Below, one piece after another: positions 33,155 to 39,655 of a stretch of 41,352 bases of DNA. A program made the position numbers and the translations under genes. Origin of the DNA: a bacterium (GTDB lineage Bacteria > Patescibacteriota > Saccharimonadia > Saccharimonadales > UBA4665); assembly GCA_027448765.1 (NCBI GenBank), contig DAIDMV010000005.1, positions 9,530-50,881 on the forward strand, given 5' to 3'. Positions within the stretch are counted from its first letter, which is position 1. Each line of letters begins with the position of its first letter. The notes beneath the pieces were generated by a model that saw nothing but the letters and a program-made list of their open reading frames with translations, ran no database searches and was not told the origin of the DNA.

Positions 33155-35482
33155 TTATTTAAAAATAGGTAAGATTTTTTTCACTTTATCGGCCACAATT
33201 AAACTAATTAAGGCGGTTATAATAATAACGATTAAACCACTTATACTAATTGAATGAATGATAACACCGAAAATAGCCATGAGTAATAAAATAATACCAA
33301 CAGCTACAGTTGAAGTTAAGAGAATATTGCTTGGTTTTAAACTCCAAAAATGGCTTCTTGCTCTTAATGCATATAAGCTAGCTTGACCTTGGAAAACTAA
33401 AACGAGTAGGGTGAAAGATCTTAATTCGTTTAAACCATAATTAAGATAATATTTTGCTATTAAGACTGAAATTAGTAAGAAACTAAACAGAAAAATATTA
33501 AAAATTAAACCAGACTCTATCATTTTTTTAATCTTCCATTTACTGGGGCTAGGTGAGCCATTTAAATTATCAGTCGATATGGCGATGGTTACAAAATCAT
33601 TAGCGAAAAAGATTAAGATAACAAATAAAGGTGTTAAGATCAGCGATTTAAAAATTAATAAATAGACTACTATTAGTAAAGACATTTCTAAAACTTTTGT
33701 AATTTTATTAATAGCCCAAATTTTAATTCTAGCATCGACTTGACGAGAAATTTCAACAACGGAATATATATCGTTTAAAGCGTTATTAGATAAAACAATG
33801 CTTGCTGAATTTTTAGCTACATCAGTCGCATTAGAAACCGCAATACCAACTTCAGCTTGACTTAAAGCGGGTGCATCATTGACTCCATCACCAGTCATAC
33901 CAACAATATGACCGGCCTTTTGAAGCGCCTCAATAATAATTAATTTATCTTCTGGAAATGCTTCAGCGAAAACATCATTTTTAAAAACTAAGCTATTATC
34001 GTTTTTTAAATCATTAATTGAAACACATTTATCTTGAAAGCCTAATTGTTCAGCAATAGTTTTGGCGGTTTTAAGATTATCGCCTGAAATAATTTTAGGT
34101 TGAACACCATATTCTCTTAAATTATCTAGTAACTGCTTAGAATCATGTCGAATCGGATCGGCCATCGATATTAAACCAATTAATAATAATTGATGATTTT
34201 TTTCTTGAGCAATACCAACAACTCGATAACCTTTCTCGGTTAAAAAATCAATATCTGTCTGATAATTATGATCAGTTTGAAAATTATTTTTAATTAATGA
34301 TGACGGCAAACCTTTAGTGATGTTAATTGATTGATCATCGATCTTAATGGTGGCATTAGTTGATTTGGTTTTAATATCAAATGGTGAAAAATCAGTTTGT
34401 TTATAAAGGGTAAGGTTTGACTTTGTAGCATAATCGATAAAAGCTAAATCAATTGGATCATTATCTGATTGACTACTAGCCGAGGCAGCAATTTTAGCTA
34501 CTTCATCGGTTGAATATCCATAGTAAGCTTTAATATCAACAACCTCAGGTTTATTCATAGTTAAAGTACCGGTTTTGTCTAAACAAATAACTGACATTGA
34601 AGCCGCATCTTGGACGGCAGTTAGTCGTCTGACTAAGACACCTTTTTTGTTTTTAGTAATTCCGGACATTTCAAAAGCACCGTAAGTTTGAGCTACAATA
34701 AACATGGTCGGAAAAGCCGCTGGAACAGCAGCCAGTAGTAAAACAATAGCAACTAAAATAAAATCCATTAAGCTTAACTGAATATAAAAATTTAAGATAC
34801 CGATGATTGCAACTAAAATAATATTAATGATGAATTGGTATTTAATAATAGCAAAAACAATCTTTTCTAAATTAGTCGGAGGGTGAGCTTTGTTAATTAG
34901 ATTAGTTAGCTGACCATATTTAGTATTCGAACCGGTGTTTTTGACTGTTGCCGTAGCTTCACCTCGAACAATTAAGCTACCAGAAAAGACATCATCATTT
35001 TTATTTTTGGCAATTGACATTGATTCACCAGTTAAACTGGATTGATCAGCTTCAATTTGCCCGTCAATGACGGTTAAATCAGCCGTTATAATGTCGCCAG
35101 TTCTAATCCTGATTAAATCACCTGGTAATAATTCTCTCGATGGGATATTAACCCAGTTGTTATCACGACAAACGCGGACGAAAATTTGTAATTTTTCTTG
35201 TAATTTTTCTAGTGCTTTATTAGTTCTAAGTTGTTGAGAGTAGGATATAAAGCTATTAATAAATAATAAAAAAAGAATTAAAATAACTTCTAAGTCATTA
35301 TGAATTAAAAATAATAAAATAGCCGAAATTTCTAGCATGAAAGGCAATGGACCCCAGAAATTTTTTAGCCAAATTAAAATTTTATTCGGTTTTTTTGTTT
35401 TTATCTCGTTAAATCCAAATTGCTGTCTTAGTTTATCAATATTGTGATTAGATAATTGTGGGTAGTTTTTGTCTTTCAACAT
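33155..35482 (-). CDS. P3A-type proton-efflux ATPase (plasma-membrane H+-ATPase-like)
   Basis: Ion pump of the cytoplasmic membrane. The 775-residue product starts with a cation-ATPase N-domain (NIDKLRQQFGFNEI). It has the actuator motif SSLTGESM, TM4 AAVPAAFPTMFIVAQTYGA, phosphorylation site LDKTGTLTMNKPEV, nucleotide-binding KGLPSS, GDGVNDAPALSQAEVGIAVSNATDVAKNSASIVL, and several C-terminal membrane helices. It has no N-terminal metal-binding CxxC domains, which argues against a heavy-metal pump; the overall order fits P3A H+-ATPases. An extended -10 (TGTTACAAT) ends 7 nt before the ATG. Ion specificity is inferred. Confidence 0.88.
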   Translation of the reverse strand: MLKDKNYPQLSNHNIDKLRQQFGFNEIKTKKPNKILIWLKNFWGPLPFMLEISAILLFLIHNDLEVILILFLLFINSFISYSQQLRTNKALEKLQEKLQIFVRVCRDNNWVNIPSRELLPGDLIRIRTGDIITADLTVIDGQIEADQSSLTGESMSIAKNKNDDVFSGSLIVRGEATATVKNTGSNTKYGQLTNLINKAHPPTNLEKIVFAIIKYQFIINIILVAIIGILNFYIQLSLMDFILVAIVLLLAAVPAAFPTMFIVAQTYGAFEMSGITKNKKGVLVRRLTAVQDAASMSVICLDKTGTLTMNKPEVVDIKAYYGYSTDEVAKIAASASSQSDNDPIDLAFIDYATKSNLTLYKQTDFSPFDIKTKSTNATIKIDDQSINITKGLPSSLIKNNFQTDHNYQTDIDFLTEKGYRVVGIAQEKNHQLLLIGLISMADPIRHDSKQLLDNLREYGVQPKIISGDNLKTAKTIAEQLGFQDKCVSINDLKNDNSLVFKNDVFAEAFPEDKLIIIEALQKAGHIVGMTGDGVNDAPALSQAEVGIAVSNATDVAKNSASIVLSNNALNDIYSVVEISRQVDARIKIWAINKITKVLEMSLLIVVYLLIFKSLILTPLFVILIFFANDFVTIAISTDNLNGSPSPSKWKIKKMIESGLIFNIFLFSFLLISVLIAKYYLNYGLNELRSFTLLVLVFQGQASLYALRARSHFWSLKPSNILLTSTVAVGIILLLMAIFGVIIHSISISGLIVIIITALISLIVADKVKKILPIFK

Positions 35483-35489
35483 AAGCTTT

Positions 35490-35498
35490 ATTGTAACA
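35490..35498 (-). promoter_or_regulatory. Extended -10 promoter of P-type ATPase gene (leaderless)
   Basis: TGTTACAAT on the minus strand (35498-35490), followed by 7 nt and the ATG at 35482. No Shine-Dalgarno is present. Confidence 0.55.
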
Positions 35499-35527
35499 AA
35501 AAAAAGTTATAACTAACAAACACAGAT

Positions 35528-35555
35528 TGGTAAGGGAGATATAACTCGAACTTAT
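35528..35555 (-). other. Remnant of a tRNA 3' end (T-arm plus acceptor plus CCA), possible attachment site
   Basis: Read on the minus strand, these 28 nt have the exact spacing of a tRNA 3' part: a T-stem ATAAG, a T-loop TTCGAGT, a partly pairing TATAT, the acceptor strand CTCCCTT, a discriminator and CCA. The acceptor differs from tRNA-Trp (37001-37076) by one transition (CTCCCCT), and the TTCGA core is identical. No 5' half of a tRNA follows; instead the vapC 3' end occupies that side and its stop codon lies in the remnant. Geometry and strand fit an att-like duplication left by insertion into tRNA-Trp. Confidence 0.55.
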
Positions 35556-35950
35556 GCTAAATGTAATCCGTGAATCTTATATTCTGACATCTGTTTATCG
35601 CTTGAGATTAGAATTAAGCCACTTTCTATAGAATGCCAGATAATCATCCTGTCAAAAGGGTCTTTGTGTTTATTAATCGTAGGTAACAAATAAAAAGACG
35701 AGTATTGTTCAGTTGAGGGTGCTATAACTTTAATTCCTAGTTTGTTAATTCCAGCAATAAATTCATCTGGAGTAAGGCCACCTAACTCAAGCTTACCAAT
35801 GGAATATTTTAAACTTATTTCCCAAACACTAATTGCGCTTATAAATTTTTTATCAGTAACTGATTCAAGTATTATTTTATGTGCCTTAGTTAGTTTCTTT
35901 TGATCAAGTCGAGCCCATATTAAAATATGAGTATCGAGTAAATAATTCAT
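35552..35950 (-). CDS. vapC: VapC-family PIN-domain ribonuclease toxin
   Basis: Type II toxin that would cleave RNA when free of antitoxin. The 132-residue product has the PIN acidic set D6 (LLDTHILIW), E44 (SVWEISLK), D97/D100 (HKDPFDRMII) and D118 (ISSDKQM). The HKDPFDRMI form belongs to VapCs usually paired with Phd/YefM antitoxins, as here. The start overlaps the antitoxin stop by 4 nt. Its stop codon falls in the tRNA-like remnant at 35528-35555. Confidence 0.92.
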   Translation of the reverse strand: MNYLLDTHILIWARLDQKKLTKAHKIILESVTDKKFISAISVWEISLKYSIGKLELGGLTPDEFIAGINKLGIKVIAPSTEQYSSFYLLPTINKHKDPFDRMIIWHSIESGLILISSDKQMSEYKIHGLHLA

Positions 35951-36189
35951 GACTTTAACAGATCTTCATCTGTCATTTCAAAATCTACTAGTTTATAGGT
36001 ATATCCAGCGTCCTCAAGATCTCCAAGCTTAATTGAATAGTCTGGCTTTATTAGCTTACTTTGAGGAATTATAGTAGCTAAAGGTTGCTTATTCCGACCA
36101 TAAGTTATAGCCACCTCATTGCCTTTTTTTAGCTCATCAACGACAGATGAAAAGTTTGCTTTAAAATCAGCCGTAGTCATGGTTTTCAT
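35947..36189 (-). CDS. Phd/YefM-family antitoxin
   Basis: DNA-binding antitoxin that neutralises the adjacent PIN toxin. The 80-residue product has the N-terminal Phd fold MTTADFKANFSSVVDELKKGNEVAITYGRNKQPLATIIP and a C-terminal tail (DLEDAGYTYKLVDFEMTDEDLL) for toxin binding. The start at 36189 (MKTMTTADF) rather than the ATG at 36180 is supported by the promoter: TAATAT ends 6 nt before 36189, so translation would start at the mRNA 5' end. Confidence 0.9.
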   Translation of the reverse strand: MKTMTTADFKANFSSVVDELKKGNEVAITYGRNKQPLATIIPQSKLIKPDYSIKLGDLEDAGYTYKLVDFEMTDEDLLKS

Positions 36190-36195
36190 AACTAA

Positions 36196-36224
36196 ATATT
36201 ATCGAATAGTGTGAATGTTGTCAA
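36196..36224 (-). promoter_or_regulatory. Consensus promoter of toxin-antitoxin operon
   Basis: On the minus strand, a perfect TTGACA (36224-36219), a 17-nt spacer and TAATAT (36201-36196), then 6 nt to the antitoxin ATG. It is among the best -35/-10 pairs in the window. Confidence 0.8.
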
Positions 36225-36242
36225 GTTGTCACTTTCGTGACA
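36217..36242. promoter_or_regulatory. Putative antitoxin operator (direct and inverted repeats over the -35)
   Basis: GTTGTCA occurs twice with an 8-bp period (36217-36223 and 36225-36231), and TGTCAC (36227-36232) with GTGACA (36237-36242) forms a perfect inverted repeat spaced by TTTC. These overlap the -35 box. Phd-type antitoxins repress their own operons by binding such palindromes; binding here is inferred. Confidence 0.5.
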
Positions 36243-36316
36243 GGGGAGGCGGTCGGTAGCCAAAAATTTTAACGACATTCAGTCTAGTGTTAAAAAGTTT
36301 GAGTAGTTGGTGTTTT

Positions 36317-36325
36317 TGATATGAT
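36317..36325 (+). promoter_or_regulatory. Extended -10 promoter of decayed 2H gene (leaderless)
   Basis: TGATATGAT: extended TG plus TATGAT (5 of 6), ending exactly 6 nt before the ATG at 36332. It has the same architecture as other single-gene promoters in this window, so transcription may persist even though the gene is broken. Confidence 0.5.
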
Positions 36326-36331
36326 AGTTAG

Positions 36332-36725
36332 ATGGGACCAGCTTTTATAACAGATAATAATTTACTGCAATCACTAGAAGGCCAACAATATATCGTCTTT
36401 CGCCCAAGTAATGATATAACCGACTATTACAAATCAGTACAAAGTGAATTAAAGAAAATGCTGCCCTCAAGTACTAAATATCCAAATACTGGACATATTA
36501 CGATGGGTGATTTTAGCGACTCTAACTAAACTTGATAAGTCATTTAGGTTTTGTACTACGAGTATTAAATCTCTCGTTGTTTTAGTTGAAAATATCGATT
36601 TTTTTCCTTCACCTTTCAAGATCATAATTCTTAATAAAATCCTCCAATTTTTAATAAATGAGGCAGAGCTAACAGAATATCGTGCTGGTGGGTATTCCAA
36701 ATCATTGAAATTGAGCGATAAATAG
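36332..36725 (+). pseudogene. Frameshifted 2'-5' RNA ligase / 2H-phosphoesterase-like gene remnant
   Basis: Two ORFs in adjacent frames overlap at about 36500-36529. The first (65 residues) has QQYIVFRPSNDITDYYKSVQSELKKML and YPNTGHITMGDF, resembling the first HxT motif of 2H phosphoesterases. The second frame continues LATLTKLDKSFRF and ENIDFFPSPFKIIIL, like the IDxFPxPFxIxI segment after that motif. A +1 shift near 36503 restores one reading frame. The expected second HxT motif is not found, so the 3' part is also missing. A sequencing indel could explain the frameshift but not the truncation. Confidence 0.5.
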
Positions 36726-37000
36726 CCCAGAACTCCCTTGTATTTTTGTCGCAGTAAAGTCTACAATGGTCCTCCAATTATTCTCAGTTAACTTCAACGG
36801 TAACAATTTAATTTATATTTATAAGTCGTATTCAACCAATAAGGACTGTTAAATATATTATAGTATGCCTCTCAAAGGGGCTTTATTAACAGTATTTAAA
36901 AAGTAGACCGAGCCACATCATGACATTCTGATTTGGTGGACTCTAAATCTGATAAAACCTCATTACTTGTGTTCATTTTAGTATTATATAATATCAATCC
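36726..37000. other. Non-coding stretch between gene remnant and tRNA-Trp
   Basis: No convincing ORF or repeat family is seen. A weak hairpin, GCCTC (36867-36871) with GGGGC (36877-36881) followed by TTTATT, could be a minor terminator. Its position downstream of both the 2H remnant and the minus-strand tRNA-Trp suggests relic sequence. Confidence 0.5.
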
Positions 37001-37076
37001 TGGCAGGGGAGACAGGGATCGAACCTGCGACAACCGGTTTTGGAGACCGGTGCTCTACCAGCTGAGCTACTCCCCT
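37001..37076 (-). tRNA. tRNA-Trp (CCA)
   Basis: A 76-nt cloverleaf on the minus strand. The acceptor AGGGGAG pairs with CTCCCCT; the anticodon stem CCGGT/ACCGG encloses CTCCAAA with anticodon CCA. The T-arm is GCAGG TTCGATC CCTGT, the discriminator is G as expected for Trp, and CCA is encoded. A partial copy of its 3' end lies 1.5 kb downstream at 35528-35555, and a shorter match (TGACAGGGGAG) is at 36238-36248. Confidence 0.97.
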
Positions 37077-37165
37077 ATAAGAATGATTTTACTATTTAAT
37101 TAATTGAACAACAAACATAAATAAAGTTTTTTAATAAAAAAATATGTTATATAATAAACTTTAAT

Positions 37166-37828
37166 ATGAACAAAATCAGACCACAGAAGCCTTTTTTAAT
37201 GTATATGTATGGATTTCCAGGCGCCGGTAAAACTTATTTAGCTCGACAATTATCAGAAGATATTCAAGTAGCACATATTCAAGCCGATCGAATTCGTAAT
37301 GAATTATTCACTGGACCAAAGTATGATCAATCTGAGAACGATATCATCAACCAGTTAATGAACTATATGACTGAAGAATTTCTTAAAGCTGGCGTCTCAG
37401 TTGTTTATGATTTTAATGCAATACGCAATTCACAAAGACGATTTTTAAGAGAATTGGCTCGCAACAGTAAGGCTGAAAGTTTACTAGTCTGGTTACAACT
37501 AGATATGGAGACAGCTTATCTGAGAAATTATAAAAGAGATAAAAGAAAAAATGATGACAAATATTCTCATTCCTTAAATCAAACTGAATTTAAAGATTTT
37601 ATTTCTAAAATGCAAAACCCTTCTACTTTAGATAATTACATGGTAGTTAGTGGTAAACATTCTTATCAAACTCAAAAAAACTCGATTATTAACAAACTAA
37701 AAAGTTTTGGAATAATTTCCAGCGAAGACATCAATAACCACGTTACTATGCCGGGAATGGTTAATTTAGTTCCAAATAGTTATTCTAATCATAATGATTT
37801 ATCAAAAAGGAATATTGTTATTAGATAA
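37166..37828 (+). CDS. P-loop kinase-like AAA protein (zeta-toxin / polynucleotide-kinase-like)
   Basis: ATP-binding protein with probable phosphotransfer function. The 220-residue product has Walker A YGFPGAGKTYLARQLS (about residues 15-30), then VAHIQADRIRNELF as in zeta-toxin and small kinases, GVSVVYDFNAIRNSQRRFLRELA, and LLVWLQLDMETAYLRNYKRDKRKNDD with a lid-like basic segment. No antitoxin-like gene is adjacent, so a housekeeping kinase is as likely as a toxin. TATAAT at 37150-37155 gives a leader of only a few nt. A metallopeptidase follows after 5 nt, suggesting an operon. Confidence 0.75.
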   Translation: MNKIRPQKPFLMYMYGFPGAGKTYLARQLSEDIQVAHIQADRIRNELFTGPKYDQSENDIINQLMNYMTEEFLKAGVSVVYDFNAIRNSQRRFLRELARNSKAESLLVWLQLDMETAYLRNYKRDKRKNDDKYSHSLNQTEFKDFISKMQNPSTLDNYMVVSGKHSYQTQKNSIINKLKSFGIISSEDINNHVTMPGMVNLVPNSYSNHNDLSKRNIVIR

Positions 37829-37833
37829 TTCTA

Positions 37834-38535
37834 ATGTCACAAACCTCAAAAACTGTTTTATTAAATAAAAAATTTTTAATTAAAATTTTTAAGAAAAAAG
37901 GTGTCAAATCAATTCGATTAACTCTATCACAAAATGGGGATATTAGACTAACAACCCCAAAATGGGTCAGTAATCGTTTAGCCTTAGAATTTTTAGAAAA
38001 CCAGCTTGATTTTATTAAAGATAATTATCATGAAAAATTACCTTTTCAAAATAATCAGTTAATTGGTCGCTATCATCGCATATTAGTTGAACCAATAGAT
38101 AGTTCTAGTCCTTTAAAACTAAAAATAACTTCTAATAATTTAATCGTTAGCTTGCCACCAAATTATCAAATTGAAGATCCAGAAGTTCAAAGCAAAATTA
38201 ATTTAAAAGCTTTAAAAATATTAAAAACTGAAGCTGAAGATTATTTACCTCAAAGATTAAGCCAATTAGCCGATATAATTGATTATGATTATCAATCTGT
38301 TAAAATTAAACAGTTGAAAAGACGTTGGGGTAGTTGTGATAATAAAAAAAATATTACCTTCAATTTCTTTTTAATGAACCTACCAAACGAATTAGTCGAC
38401 TATGTTATTTATCACGAATTATGCCATACCAAAGTCTTAAATCATTCAGTAAATTTTTGGCAATTATTAGAATCAATTTACCCTGGTAGTCTAAAATATC
38501 GAAAAATGATTAAAAAATTCCAACCGCAAATTTAA
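37834..38535 (+). CDS. YgjP/DUF45-family zinc metallopeptidase-like protein
   Basis: The 233-residue product has the DUF45 arrangement: an N-terminal beta-rich domain (KSIRLTLSQNGDIRLTTPKWVS), the middle motif VKIKQLKRRWGSCDNKKNITFNFFLMNLP, and the zinc-binding HELCHTKVLNHSVNFWQLLESIYP (HExxH plus third His). It has no signal peptide and is cytosolic. The family is related to SprT/wss-type proteases; the substrate is unknown. It lies 5 nt after the P-loop gene. Confidence 0.88.
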   Translation: MSQTSKTVLLNKKFLIKIFKKKGVKSIRLTLSQNGDIRLTTPKWVSNRLALEFLENQLDFIKDNYHEKLPFQNNQLIGRYHRILVEPIDSSSPLKLKITSNNLIVSLPPNYQIEDPEVQSKINLKALKILKTEAEDYLPQRLSQLADIIDYDYQSVKIKQLKRRWGSCDNKKNITFNFFLMNLPNELVDYVIYHELCHTKVLNHSVNFWQLLESIYPGSLKYRKMIKKFQPQI

Positions 38536-38554
38536 TAAATCAAGCAAAGTTTAA

Positions 38555-38560
38555 TATAAT
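38555..38560 (+). promoter_or_regulatory. -10 box of histidine kinase gene (leaderless)
   Basis: A perfect TATAAT followed by 6 nt and the ATG at 38567. No Shine-Dalgarno is present and no clear -35 is seen. Confidence 0.5.
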
Positions 38561-38566
38561 CTAAAT

Positions 38567-39655
38567 ATGATAAAGTCGACTGATGAAATTTTAACCAAGG
38601 ACGGCGTACGTAATTTAATTAATAGTCTTGATGATGCTATTATTTTGATTAACAATGACTTTAAGATTGAGTTATATAACTCTTCAGCGCTCAATATTCT
38701 AGATCTTAACATTATTCAGCTTGAAGACAATCTATTAAATATTTTTAAACCAATTAATCCCGAAGGACAACCTGTTGATTTGAGTCAATTTATTTTATCT
38801 GCCCAGCATCAGATAACTACTAAAGATTTTATTCTAAAATACGATGACGATAGTCAAATAAATCTCTATCTATCGATTTCACCCATTGAACATACTTATT
38901 TGTCTTCAGATCCATTGAGCGGTTATGTGATTATAATTCGTGACATTACCAGGGAAAAAACTATTGAAGAAGAAAAAGACGAGTTTATTTCAGTCGTCTC
39001 GCATGAATTAAGAACACCAATTGCCATCAGTGAAGGTAATTTGTCCAATGCTTTATTATTGGTCGATAAATCTGACGATAAAACTGTTATCAAAGAAACA
39101 ATTGATCAAGCTCATCAGCAAATTCTTTTTCTAGCCGATTTAGTCAATGATTTATCAATTTTATCTCGATCAGAACGAAATGTTTTAGAAATCAGTAAAG
39201 ACCAAATAGATATTGATAATTTATTACACGATATGATTGTTAATTATGAACCAGAAGCCAGACAAAAAGCCTTAAGAATTGTAGTCGATGACAAATCCGA
39301 ACCAAAACTTAGTTTAATCTCAACTGATCTATACGTTCGAGAAATATTACAGAATTTCATTACTAATGCTATTAAGTATAGTGAAAAAGGGACTATTACG
39401 ATATCAGCCGAAAAAAGTTTAACAGGTGTGATTCTATCAGTTAAAGATCAAGGTATTGGTATTTCTAAAGCTGACCAAGAACGGGTTTTCGAAAAGTTCT
39501 TTCGTTCAGAAGATTATAAAACTAGACAAGCTAGCGGAACTGGATTAGGTCTTTATGTCACGCTTAAGCTCGCTAAATTATTGCAAGCTAAAATTAAACT
39601 AAAAAGTCAGCTCAATAAAGGTAGTACTTTTTTAATCGATTTTCCAAATCTATAA
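38567..39655 (+). CDS. Cytosolic PAS-domain sensor histidine kinase
   Basis: The 362-residue product has a PAS domain (about residues 13-128: LDDAIILINNDFKIELYNSSALNIL to YVIIIRDITREK). The HisKA dimerisation helix carries FISVVSHELRTPIA (phospho-acceptor H146). The HATPase domain has the N box NFITNAIKYSEKG, G1 VKDQGIGISKADQERVFEKFFRS and G2 GTGLGLYVTLKLAKLL. No membrane segment or signal peptide is found, so it senses a cytosolic signal. No response regulator is next to it. It converges with the GT2 gene, overlapping it by 6 nt. Confidence 0.92.
   Translation: MIKSTDEILTKDGVRNLINSLDDAIILINNDFKIELYNSSALNILDLNIIQLEDNLLNIFKPINPEGQPVDLSQFILSAQHQITTKDFILKYDDDSQINLYLSISPIEHTYLSSDPLSGYVIIIRDITREKTIEEEKDEFISVVSHELRTPIAISEGNLSNALLLVDKSDDKTVIKETIDQAHQQILFLADLVNDLSILSRSERNVLEISKDQIDIDNLLHDMIVNYEPEARQKALRIVVDDKSEPKLSLISTDLYVREILQNFITNAIKYSEKGTITISAEKSLTGVILSVKDQGIGISKADQERVFEKFFRSEDYKTRQASGTGLGLYVTLKLAKLLQAKIKLKSQLNKGSTFLIDFPNL

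Noticed and set aside
36238-36248. TGACAGGGGAG match to the tRNA-Trp 3' end as a third attachment site
   Set aside because: It is only 11 nt with one mismatch, lies inside the putative antitoxin operator region and lacks the T-arm; it is not enough to call a site.
36467-36700. 77-residue minus-strand frame over the 2H remnant
   Set aside because: The plus strand shows recognisable 2H-like segments in two frames, while the minus frame has no recognisable features.
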